Translations under genes and position numbers: made by a program
Part shown: one piece after another, positions 46,882 through 58,189 of the stretch
Position numbering within the stretch: the first letter of the stretch is position 1
Layout: each line of letters begins with the position of its first letter
Assembly (NCBI GenBank): GCA_963971425.1
Contig: OZ020516.1
Span: 11,954,593-12,018,592 of the forward strand
Source: Bryoerythrophyllum caledonicum
Taxonomy: Eukaryota > Streptophyta > Bryopsida > Pottiales > Pottiaceae
Reading direction: 5' to 3'
Length of the DNA: 64,000 nucleotides
The notes under the pieces: model-generated
What the model was told of the DNA's origin: nothing
The model's database searches: none
The model's input: the letters and a program-made list of their open reading frames with translations, nothing else

Positions 46882-48864
46882 GTCTAGGGACACAAGAAAA
46901 ACGATACACATCAACATTGAAGCCATCCCAATCTGAGGAGCACCTAGCAAGACATGGCAAGGCGAGTGTCATCCATCATCTACATGCAGTGCTAATTAGA
47001 AGCACACCCACATGCAGAGGAGCAAATTACGCACCTGGTGGAGAAAGAAGCCTCTGCTGCAACCACATGTATCACACAGGAACCCTGCCAAAGTACTGCC
47101 ACGCAACCCTTCACCTACGACGCACAGAACACTTCCAATGACGCAGGAAGCTGCCATCATCAACAAGAAAATGAAAACAAGTACCAACAGACAACACCAT
47201 CACCAACGAGGTAAATTCACTAACCTCCCTTGAAATTCACTCCACTACAAAGTATTACCACGGGAAATTCGTGCAGAAAAATCCAAGCTGACGAGCAAGG
47301 GAAGGAGCTACAGCGCTCAATCATCCAAAGACAGCCAAGCTAAAGCACCCAATCATCGCTCAAAAGGCATCTTTGACAGCCACGACCCCACAATGCTCCG
47401 CTCCAAGCCTCCTTTGTCAAAGGACAAGTTGACAAATAACGCCATCCCTATGCCACCCCAAATCCGGCTCTAATCAGCTTGGCAAGTAAGATTCCCACGA
47501 TTCTCAATCAACGACAATAGATCAATCCACTTGCCACCAAACCCTAGAACGCAGGAGATGGACGAACATCGCCTCGACTTCCCCCACGACTCATCCATCC
47601 AAACTCTACACCCAACAAGTAAGTATAAACATCTTCACTTCAAACCCTACCGCTCATCATCTCAACTCGCCTCTCACTGCTTAGATTTCCAGAGACATCA
47701 CTACAATAGCCGAGACAAGCAGATAGTAGTGATTAGGTTTTTTGTGAGTAGACAAACAGAAAATTACAGTAGCAGTACATGCACCGCACCTCCCAAGAAC
47801 ACGCGCCGCACCTCTGCAGTGCACCTCTCCAGCCTCTGGTTCAAATCTCATCTCCGACCAAGGAAGACTCCTTGTAGAAGTGACAGCCGCCTACTCTCGT
47901 CAAGTCCCGAAGTGGAGCCGTTGCGAACCGGGTGGCATCAAGGAGACGCGAATCAATTCAATACAGGCTCGAAGAGGAGAAAACCTCTGCGACAGCTGGC
48001 GGTGCTGTTGCGAACGAAGAGACATTAAGGAACTGCAGACCTCCACCACACGGCGCCGGAGAGTTGGAGGTACCTCAGCCAATTCCGATCGGGGGAGACA
48101 CGCTACGGGAGAAACTGTTGTGCGGTACTACTGCGGGCTGGGCAGAGTTGTGGAACTCTCATCCCGATAACCACCTGGGTGGTACTGCTGCGGGCTGGGT
48201 GGAGCTGTAGAGCCCCCGCCTCCCAGGGTTCGGGACCCATCGTCAAAGCCTATCGTCGAGGGACGCTGTTATCTCGAGGGATGTTGGCCCATCGTCGGAG
48301 CCCTATCCACCCATCGTCGAAGCCCATCGTCGAAGTCCATCGTCGAAGCTCTACTCACCAAAGAAGAAAACAGGCACCTAGAGGCAGACAATAGGCTTAC
48401 GCACCGCGAAGGCGCTCAGACTCCACGCAAGTCCGAAAGTCGGCAGACAATCAGAGCCCCTACTCTGACGCGGCCCCCAAAATAGAGGAATGCCGAGCGC
48501 CCCTGTTCCTACCAACACCGGCAGTCTCTGGACAGACTACCCTTGACATACCCAACCGAGAAGCGGATTCAGGTCAGGAGATGCTCCAAACTCAACAGTG
48601 TAGGTATACACTTCAGAGGCGACTACCTTACAGGCTACTCCTCCCTCGAAGCGTCCATCAATCAATCAGGTAAGCACCCCCCCCTTGTATTCCTTTCTTT
48701 GTTTTGCTCCATTTCCTCTCTTTGTATGCTTCTATATGTTTTCACAACCTGCAAGCCGACAAAGTAAGTTGTGGGATGGAAGTGATAACATAATATTCCA
48801 TAGCAACTCAATACTTAAAGCTGCAGAAAAAACCAATAACAACCTCTTACTGTTGACATGCAGA
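46882..48864. other. No certain gene; possible 5' region of the ORF1/LINE unit
   Basis: Plus-strand open frames near 47531-48028 and 47932-48210 match nothing. About 48110-48210 contains two near-copies of a GGTACTACTGCGGGCTGGG block, and about 48235-48345 repeats CCATCGTCGAAGC. The part before 48865 ends in a splice-like TTGACATGCAG. Confidence 0.35.
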
Positions 48865-50547
48865 ATGACAAAAAGTACCACCGCATCTTCTTCCATAGGA
48901 CCAAACCGTATGTCAGTTGACTTCACTGCCCCTAATGGTCCAATACAAATGGAAATTGTCGAGAACACATGTGAAGTTGTTACAATGCACAAAAGGACCA
49001 TTCGTGAGGTGGAGAATATCCCCTACCTTAAGAAGGTTAGAGCATCGCAGTTGCATCGTCCACCTTATTGGCTGGGTTTTAACACGCTCAATACTATAGC
49101 TATGCATAGTGGAATTGCCAAAGAACCAATCCTAACGGTCCCTGAATTGATTGCATTTGGACTAACTGAGACAGAAGTACAAGAGAGGGCGGTTGCATTA
49201 CCTTCCTTCCCCTTTGTTGTCCAAGAAGAGTGGCCTTTGCGAAGGGCAGATGGGAAAGAAGGTAATCACTTTAACCTAAACCAATTACCCAGTGAGGTGG
49301 AGATTGATGAGTATGGCTATGCATTAGATTACCAAGTTGTTGTCTTCTTTGAAATCGGTGAACAAATCTTGTCTAGAGATGTAATTTATGACATGGTGAA
49401 AACACGTCTCCTCCACATGGACATTGTCCTAGGCGAACTATTAGGGAAACCAATAGCAATTCTATGTCACCACAAGATGGACAGATGGAGTGGCATCATC
49501 AAACTGCACCTCAAAAACCCTGTAGTGGATGGTAAAGGACTTCTCAAAGGTACGAGACCATTCATCTTGAATCTCAATGATGGTATCCCTTGTAGAGGGA
49601 AGGTATGTAAAAGCTACGACTCCCTAGCTCTTGCAAACCTTTTATCGGTAAAAATTTCTGGATCAAACTTGGCCCAAAAGTCATGGTATGTCTTGCATGA
49701 GGAAATTGTGAAAGAAAGGTTTGCTAGAGGGTTTGAGTATGAAATAACAGATGTTCAGAAAAAGCTAAAACTAGAGTTTGCATGGTTAAAAACCCCCTCC
49801 CCATAACAAGCTCAGAAGGTAAAAGTTCAAAAAATTGCCTTCGCGAACGAGATCTTTAACCCCTATTCTGCTAGCACAGGAAAGCTGAGTGAGAATGATA
49901 AGGCAAAAAAGAATGCTCTCATCTTGATTGCGAAAAACTTAAACAAAACAAAGTCAGTTGTTGTGCTGGAAGAGGGTATTAACGCATTTATGAGAAAGGA
50001 AAATGTTGTGGACATGTATTTCAAGCTGGAACATGGGCAGCTTGTTGGTATATGTAACATCCAATGCTTGAATGCTGTAGTATACAAGAAGCTAATAAAT
50101 ACCAGCAGTAAAATCCTAGGTAAATATGTTGAATTCACCCTGCACTCCAAAAGTCTTAATGGAATTAGTGCCCCTTCGGAGGAATGTGTTGCAAAGTGGG
50201 GTTGTAACGAAGTGAACACTGCAGTTGCTAACGCGGTCATTGTCTTAGAGAATGCACCAAAGTCTGGATACATCAAAGAAGACCTACACAAGATAGTCCA
50301 AGAGGAAATGAAGAAAGGAACCAATAGTACTATTATGGAGGTACGGAAGGAGATGGCATCACTAAAGACAGAGATCGTTCAAGAAGCTAAAGTATATGCG
50401 GACAATGTACTAGACAAGACAGCAAAGACACTTCGAGGAGAGATGTCCTCACTTCGCATGCACCTTGTTCAAATAATCCAAGAACATGAAGAGGAAGCCT
50501 CAAAAGAGACATCCATAGTTGCCAGACGACCTGATTCAATAAACTAG
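48865..50547 (+). pseudogene. Unknown ORF1-like protein, about 560 codons, one in-frame stop
   Basis: From MTKSTTASSSIGPNRM to the stop at 50547 a single frame runs with one interruption, TAA at 49804-49806, after which the same frame continues without loss of character. The product has a globular first part (VVVFFEIGEQILSRDVIYDM and GRPFILNLND-like strands) and a long C-terminal helical, Lys/Glu-rich region suggestive of a coiled coil. I do not recognise the family. Its place before the LINE ORF2 suggests an ORF1 protein, an RNA-binding chaperone in other LINEs. Base composition is normal here and changes sharply right after the stop, so it could also belong to a different element. Confidence 0.45.
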
Positions 50548-51501
50548 CTTCGACCCACAACACGACAAAATACCTAAAAATATATTTATATACTCATTTA
50601 CCAATAATAATAATTTTAAAAAAATCCAAAAAAACAATAGTAATGCTTTAATATTATACTCAATAGTATACTTATATACTACCCCAAAAAACACCAGGAA
50701 AAACGCACCCATATATGTAAAAATACACCAACTCCCTTCTCAAAGAAACCTTAACCGCAACACAATCATAAATGAAAAACCATACCTTAAATCCAAACAT
50801 ATGACTATCAATAACAAATACAAGAGAAACCCACTACTATACCTATACACCTTACGCAACAAAAATAACAAAACAAGAAAAAATCAAAAAGACATAAATA
50901 AAAAATCCAAAACCAAGAGGAGTAAATCCAAACCAAACCCGAGATATTGTACTAAAATATTAAAACCCACACCAAACTATCAACAATCCAAACTCAACCT
51001 CAAACTCAAACAAAAAAATACACACCATAAACATTACCATTATCCAACCATACATTCCTATCTCCATACCTCTAGAAACCATCACAAATTAACCTCCCCC
51101 TCCAATAGTCATCCCATCACGTGGACATACTACAAAATAGAAACTAGACTCATAAAAGAACTGCCCCATCTCCCACCCTATACGGTCCCTTTTTCCCCAC
51201 TAAAGCACTACGTCAACTTCCACAAACTCACCCCAAAAAAAATTGCCACTAAAAGAACGCTCTACATCACACCTACTACTAAATATATCTCTTCCCATAA
51301 AATACCTACACTAAAGAAAATAACCCTTAAAAATTAAATCCCCGCATAAACCCCTACAAACCAAGTACATATACGCACACATATACAAAGACAACTATAC
51401 ACCATCAAAGAAACACATACAAATACACACACACATACAAAGACAAAGACATATACTCAAAAAATCATAAAATAAAATACCAAAGCCACATGCAAAAATA
51501 A
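50548..51501 (+). other. A/C-rich spacer between ORF1 and ORF2; open frame 50801-51337 of doubtful reality
   Basis: From 50548 on, the plus strand is very rich in A and C and nearly lacks G. The 178-codon frame at 50801-51337 is Lys/Thr/Asn/His-rich with no family signature and may be open only because of the skew. Confidence 0.35.
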
Positions 51502-51546
51502 AAAGAAATTGTTGCAAAATATAGAAAAAACCCCACATACTACAAA

Positions 51547-51591
51547 CTACTAATACTAATTGGTGGAGACATAGAGACTAACCCAGGACCC
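51547..51591 (+). other. 2A-like ribosome-skipping motif
   Basis: The frame reads LLILIGGDIETNPGP, matching the consensus D(V/I)ExNPG|P with an upstream hydrophobic run. 2A motifs at the N-terminus of LINE ORF2 are known from some animal and protist elements. The next codon block starts MPNVLKRH. Confidence 0.8.
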
Positions 51592-53817
51592 ATGCCGAAT
51601 GTACTAAAAAGACACCCCGCCTCACACAAAAAGAATGCCAAAACATATTTCATACCAAATACCATAAAACTACAACCCGAATACGAACACATCGCCCAAA
51701 AATTTGCCCCCCTTCTCAAAACCAGACACATATCACATCAACAACATAATGGCACATACCCAAATATTGCCATATATATAAACCAACACAACAAACACCC
51801 TCCATCTCACATCCTACATGCCCTAGTTATTACTATACACCCCAACATAGACCTCTGCAATCAACTCCTAAACACACAAAATCAAAACACAACCCAATGG
51901 ACCAATATACTCCTACACACTCTACATAATCTACAAAACCCACCCAAAAGACACATTAGCACCCCACACCCTTACACAACATTTCTTGAAACTGACCTAA
52001 ACACCATAAACCACAACACCTCGATAAACAAAGAACTATATGACTTTATACACAACCAAAATACACCCCCATCAAACAACATGATAAAACAAAGATTCCC
52101 GTATCTCCCAAACAGAATCATAAATGAGTCATTAAAATGCCTAAAATCCCTCCCGGAATACCCACACCCACCCCCACCGCTGAACCACATCCCATCACAA
52201 AACCACAATCCACAAACGAATAACAACAACTCAAGCATAATATCATGGAACGCCTCATCCCTCAACACCGCGCTCCCAAACTTACAAAACATAGTTATAC
52301 ACAATAACACACCCCCGGCGCTCACAATCATACAAGAAACAAAAATATCGGCCATAAAATCCACAAAATACATACAAAGACTATTTCCCGACTACAAACT
52401 TATCTTCAATAATACACATGCCCTAACACGATGCATACAACAAAGAAGACCATATACACCGAGCCGAGGGGGCCTTCTCACTCTCATACACAAAAACTAC
52501 GCTTTTCCAAGCAATGTCAAAAAAATTCTTACCCCAATGAACATATCCCCATACCTCCAAATTATGGAAATCTACAATCACCCACTACAACCATGGCTAA
52601 TACACCACATATACATGCCCTCCCACCCCAAAGACATCAGACTCACCGAGGACATCAAAACTAACATCACTACCCACATTACCAACAACCCCAACCCCAA
52701 CCACAACCACATCTTATGTGGCGACTTCAATAGAGACATTGCCCTCATAGGAAGACAGAACGGAAACCAACACACACCACCACAAATAACAGACCTACAA
52801 TGAAAACAATTTACAGAAAATCTAAACTTTAATTATATCCCCACAAACACTACATACTCTAGACAAGGAGGATACAACTATAGCAACTGGAGCCTAATTG
52901 ATGGATTCTACGTCCGTACAACTAACCATACCACATTTACGTCTACAACAAATAATAACATTCACCTAAACTCCGATCACTCACCTATACAACTCCACAT
53001 TCCAAACAACACATTCATAAACCGTAAATCAACCAACATAAACAATGACCACATACGTATCCTCAACCCCATCCCACAAAACAACATAGAATTATTCAAC
53101 ACAAAATTCTTTGAGGAAAACTCACTATGCATTGATTCCCTAATAAACAAATTAGAATCCAATAACCATCTTTCCCAAACACAATGGCAAGAAGCCTGTC
53201 ATACTCTAGATACACTCATCAACAACATATCCAATACAATTTAACAAACTTGCAAAGCCCAATCCATACCACAAATGACAAATCAAACATCACAACAAGG
53301 TGGATATTTACCCCGTAAATTATCTAAAACATGGAAACAACACCTAACTATTTGCCACACTATTCAGAAAACCATAAGAACCGTAAATAATAACCCCCAA
53401 TGGCGAAACCACCCTATCCTCAATGAACTACAAAACCTTCAACACTCACAAATCCCTAATCCACCCCCCATACATCTACCACACGACACATGGATAAATA
53501 ATATAGCACTAATTGCAAAAAACGCCAACATACAAGCCCGAAAAATCACCACCAAATATACCCAAGAAAACATTCGAAAAGCCATCTCAAAATACAGACA
53601 ACTATATGAAACTAACCCCAAGAAAATAAACAGAAGAATATTCAAAAATATGGAGTCCCCACCTTTAGACTCCATCACCGACCAATATCACAACATACTA
53701 ACTAACCCAGAAGACATTGCAAACGAAATATATAACCAACAAACAAAAAATAACAGACCAACAGTAGACACATGCAACTATCAACTAGATCACCCCACCA
53801 CATGTACATGCGCAGTA

Positions 53818-54276
53818 CAGTCTACCCTCTTTAAATGATACTCTTCGGGAGTGGTCAAAAGCATAACACTTATCGAGGTATAACACATATCGAGTTCTGA
53901 CCTAATTTTTAAGCCATTTTCCATTCATTTTTCATCAATTTTTCATCCACCAATATATTTTACATTCATCTTTTCCATCCACTAAGACATTTTCATCCTA
54001 AAGAATCACCATAAACCCTAATTTGCATCTTACTTGGCCGATTTTACTACCCTGCATTATATTTTACTAGCCTTGCTCCTTTTTATTGCCCCATACTTTC
54101 TCCGATTTTACTAACTTTAACATTTATAGAGGTGAAATTAACAAAGGAGGGAGCGGATAATGTCATAACACTTAACATATAACACTTAGTAGTGTTAATT
54201 TTTCGGGAGCGAGATTTTTCATAACATTTATCGAGGAATAACACTTATGGAGGTAACATTTAAAGAGGGTGGACTG
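53818..54276. mobile_element. pogo/Lemi-like MITE inserted in LINE ORF2
   Basis: The left end is CAGTCTACCCTCTTTAAATG and the right end, reverse-complemented, is CAGTCCACCCTCTTTAAATG; TA flanks both sides (53816-53817, 54277-54278). Ends starting CAGT with CCTCT and a TA duplication are typical of plant pogo-like (Lemi) elements. Removing it joins the frame TCTCAV to RQYPWHDLDGY just before the RT domain. Inside are several TAACAYTTATCGAGG-like words. Confidence 0.85.
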
Positions 54277-57200
54277 TACGACAATACCCATGGCATGACC
54301 TAGATGGATACACATTAGAAAAAAGAGGAGACCCGGAAACACCACTACACACATACTTCAATCAAGCTACATATGACACTAGCCTACAAATCCTGGGAAA
54401 TAATAAGGCCCCCGGACCGGACCGGACCGAACTCCATACTAAAAAACATGCCCCCAAGGTTCCACAAACTACTAAAACTCTTTTTCTCCCACTGTTACAA
54501 ACAAAAACAAATCCCTGCTTCATGGAAAACAAGTACAACAATCCTACTATACAAAAAAGGTGACCCATCCATGCTACCCAACCATAGACCCATCGCATAA
54601 GCGAATACCATCTATAAACTATTTACAAGCACACTCACATCAATACTATCATCATATGGCGAAAAACATAAAATATTACATGATAGCCAAGAGGGGTTTT
54701 GCGCTGAAAAAAGTACCGCTAGACAAATCCAAACAATAATAGCCGCATTAGAAGATGCACAATTCACAAACCAAGACATATTCACACTATATGTTGACTT
54801 TAAAAATGCCTTTGGCTCCATTGACCACACTAGACTCTTAGCCATAATGATGGACCTTGGATACCCCAAAGACGCCACCACACTAGTGGGAAATATATAC
54901 TCGGAATCCTCAACCTCAAACATTGGAGAACACTTCAGAAAAACCAAACCAATAGCCATCCAAAGGGGAACAATACAAGGGGATACTCTAAGCCCATATC
55001 TATTCATCATATTCTTAAAACCACTAGATAGAGGCAACAATGGATACACATTTGGGACATCACAAACCACCATCAACTCCACGGCATACGCGGACGATCT
55101 TGCGGCCATAACCAACAAAATCGAAGCTATAAAAATACAACTCAACAAAATAGACGGATACTGCAAATGGACAGGTATGGACGTAGGTGTCTCAAAATGT
55201 GTCGTCAATGGATGCCCAAATAAATCAAAAACAAATCCCACCGCATTCAAAGCCCTTTTACAAACCTCTAACATTAATTACCGAAACCAACCAATACCCG
55301 TACTACACCTAAATGAACCATACACATATTTAGGAATAAATCTCGTCCCCTCCCTAAAATGGAAAATCCAAATCCATGCCACCACCAAAAAACTAATTAA
55401 ACAATGTAAAGAACTAGTAGCTTGCCCGGCCACTATGAAACAAAAAATAAAAATGATTGACACAGTGATAAGACCGGCCGTGGCATACCGCTTCTACGCA
55501 ATACCATACTCAATGCCAACCATCAAAAAATTGGACCAAAAATAGTGGCCACACAAAAAACTGTATGTGGCATGCCAAAATGTATGTCTAATATAATAAC
55601 CCAATTACCGCACAACCTCTTTGGACTAGAAGTTTTTTCGCTAAAAAATGCATACCTTAGATGTATAGGAGAACAACTACAGAACGCTTTAAATGACAAC
55701 GGAAGACTTGGAACAATATATAGGGCCTTAACACACCACATCCTCGCCCAATATGGGGGGGCCGAAAACATACCTAGAATAAAAAAGACAAATTGTACAA
55801 GATCACCAATAACACGTACCTTTTTCCTACTAAAACACGTAGCAAAAGTCCACTTAAAAAGTAAGCTCGCCAATTTTCTTATAGAACCAACAACACTAGA
55901 AAAAGCTTAGACTCTCGAAACACAAAACCATAATACACTCAACACACAATTATCCCAAAAGTTATTACAAAAACTCCTATCAAAAAACATCTACGAACTA
56001 AAAAAATCTCCCTACCTAATGGAACACACGTCATGAATAATGAAGAGTTCAAAACCTACCACTTTATCCCATCAAAACTAATTAAAAGTGCCCTCAAAAT
56101 AGCACGACAACTCTTTTGCCACCCAATATACCCCCCCCCACACACTAATAATAACAACACACATACATACTCCCATACACTTAAAGACCCATTCATCACT
56201 ATAAACAACGACATCATCCCAAAAAATACCCCCCCACCACCGATACATCCTCCCCACTCCCACCCAAGCTACCCCTGCCCCCCAAATTACATCCTCAAAA
56301 ATCCCACTATATACCCCATAGACATCATCATACACCACGAACATAAAGAAAAAACAGACAATAATCAAATTGAAAACAAATACACGAGATATCTATGCCA
56401 ATGGGACCACAATAACAACACCTACAACAAATGGCTCCCCCAAAGAAACCTCTTCCCAAGACACAACCAAAACACCATTACACACAATATCAATAAACTG
56501 ACACAATACTATCGAAGAATTCAACATAAATTCTACTCCGAAATTATCCAAGCTCACCACCCACAAAATCAATCCTAAGACACAAGGTCCGTCACCCCAC
56601 CCACAATAATCCCCCTAGTAAACATTCACACAACGGAATGTAACCCCGAAAACAACATTCTCACCTAATCAACACAATTAAAATTGACAAAGACCAAGCA
56701 CACTTATACGAAGAAGATGGACGACACCTCTTTACCATCACAATCACTAGGCTCACATGGTTATGGAATCAATACAATACTAAACTACAAACCCATACAA
56801 ACATTGAACCAACAACCCAACCATTTGAAACCGAAGTCATATGGCTATACCAAAGATACAAATATAGAATACCAAAAAATAACCCCCTCAAACTTACACA
56901 ATATACACTACCGACACCTATACTAAACTCATTAATCTCAACATTCAACATCCAACACTCATATTTTTCCTCCCCCGTCACATGCTCCACCAAACTCAAC
57001 AAATTCTACTCCTCCTTTGAAAGAGATAAAATATTTGGATCACTAGGTAAAGCTTTTGACTACAAATGGATAGGCAATGGTATAGCTCACCTCCACAATG
57101 AAAAAGAAACACAACAAGGACTACACTGGGCCCGCCTTGCAGCCAAACATGACCCAAACCACACCTCAACCCTAATCATAATCCCCGACAAAAACTGGTA

Positions 57201-58189
57201 TCAAAACCCTAACCCACACTCGGGCCCTTTTTCTGACTCACACATCATTGCACTATTTGAAGCAGATTCAATAACATACGAAGAACCCACTATTCCACCT
57301 GAGCAAAATAAACCTAGGCTTGAACCAGCTATACTACAAATACTATATGTCCACCACCAAAACAAAACTATGGGAACCTTTGAACAACTCACCACGCTCA
57401 CATCCATAGCCAAATCTTTGAACATAAACCGAATATACACAAACATTGCCTCAACCACAGCCCCCCAAACACCAGTAAACCGTAGCAAAAAATGGTCTAA
57501 ACTAGAATACAATAACAACACACTAAACTACTCCATGACAAATCCCCCTCTCCCTAATTACCACACACATACATACCCAAAATATGATCCCATACATAGT
57601 TACTACACGGATGGATCCTTCAAAGAACTAGTAGAAAGTAGCCCTGGACACTGGCAGAGAGAAAAAGTCGGATATGGCATATACAATCCCAACAAAGAAA
57701 TCAAATTAGCCAAAAGACTCCATGGACTTCAAAACATCCTCAGAGCAGAGATGATGGCCATACATAAAACACTCCAAATCATCAACACAAAATATGCCAA
57801 CGAACCCGCACACATTTTTACGGATTGCATCAATGTATTATATCTACTAAACACACAAATAACACACCCTACTCTCCACAATAGCCACCCCGACAAAATA
57901 ACACTCATGTCCATGGTACAAATGCTTCAAAATCGAACACAACCTACTACTCTCCATAAAGTTAGAGCCCACGCTAATATTGAAGGAAATGAACAAGCCG
58001 ATAAACTAGTCAAAGAAGGAAGAGAAAAATCTCATAAAAATGCCAAAGACTCACATGAGCATGCACATGCCACCCCATACTACTTCCAAAAAGAGGATTG
58101 GCCCTCTAAAGATGACACCCCGGACAAAGGCCCGGTCCGACTTTTAGGAAAACATCTCAAAAAACAAGACACATACAATGACATTGACA

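Larger units (their letters stand above)
50548..58189 (+). mobile_element. Decayed LINE (non-LTR retrotransposon) with AP endonuclease, RT and RNase H
   Basis: The body is defined by the G-poor strand composition and by ORF2. The endonuclease-RT-RNase H order places it among the RNase H-bearing LINE groups (I-like in the broad sense). The right edge is where the element at 58190 begins. No poly(A) tail or target duplication is visible, so the true ends are unknown. It contains a 459-bp MITE (53818-54276). Confidence 0.8.
51502..58189 (+). pseudogene. LINE ORF2: 2A-like motif, AP endonuclease, reverse transcriptase, chromodomain-like and RNase H
   Basis: In order: 2A-like GDIETNPGP (51565-51591). 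AP endonuclease (SIISWNASS about 52237, QETK, CGDFNRDI about 52717, SLIDGFYV, NSDHSPIQ), which would nick target DNA. Reverse transcriptase (NKAPGPD about 54405, AIQRGTIQGDTLSPYLF, catalytic YADD 55087-55098). A chromodomain-like stretch (IYPIDIIIHH, RYLCQWDHNNNTYNKWLPQR, about 56308-56480). A segment with SYFSSPVTCSTKLNKFY and FGSLGKAF (about 56956-57200). RNase H (YYTDGS about 57601, RAEMMAIH, IFTDCINVLY, KVRAHANIEGNEQADKL). It is broken by TGA 52801, TAA 53242 and TAA 54598, by frameshifts near 54415, 55540 and between 55910 and 56680, and by a MITE. The last third (about 56680-58189) is still open. Confidence 0.85.

Noticed and set aside
50801..51337. 178-codon frame as a LINE gag
   Set aside because: No CCHC or RNA-binding motif is seen, and a strand nearly lacking G is prone to spurious frames with this Lys/Thr/His content.
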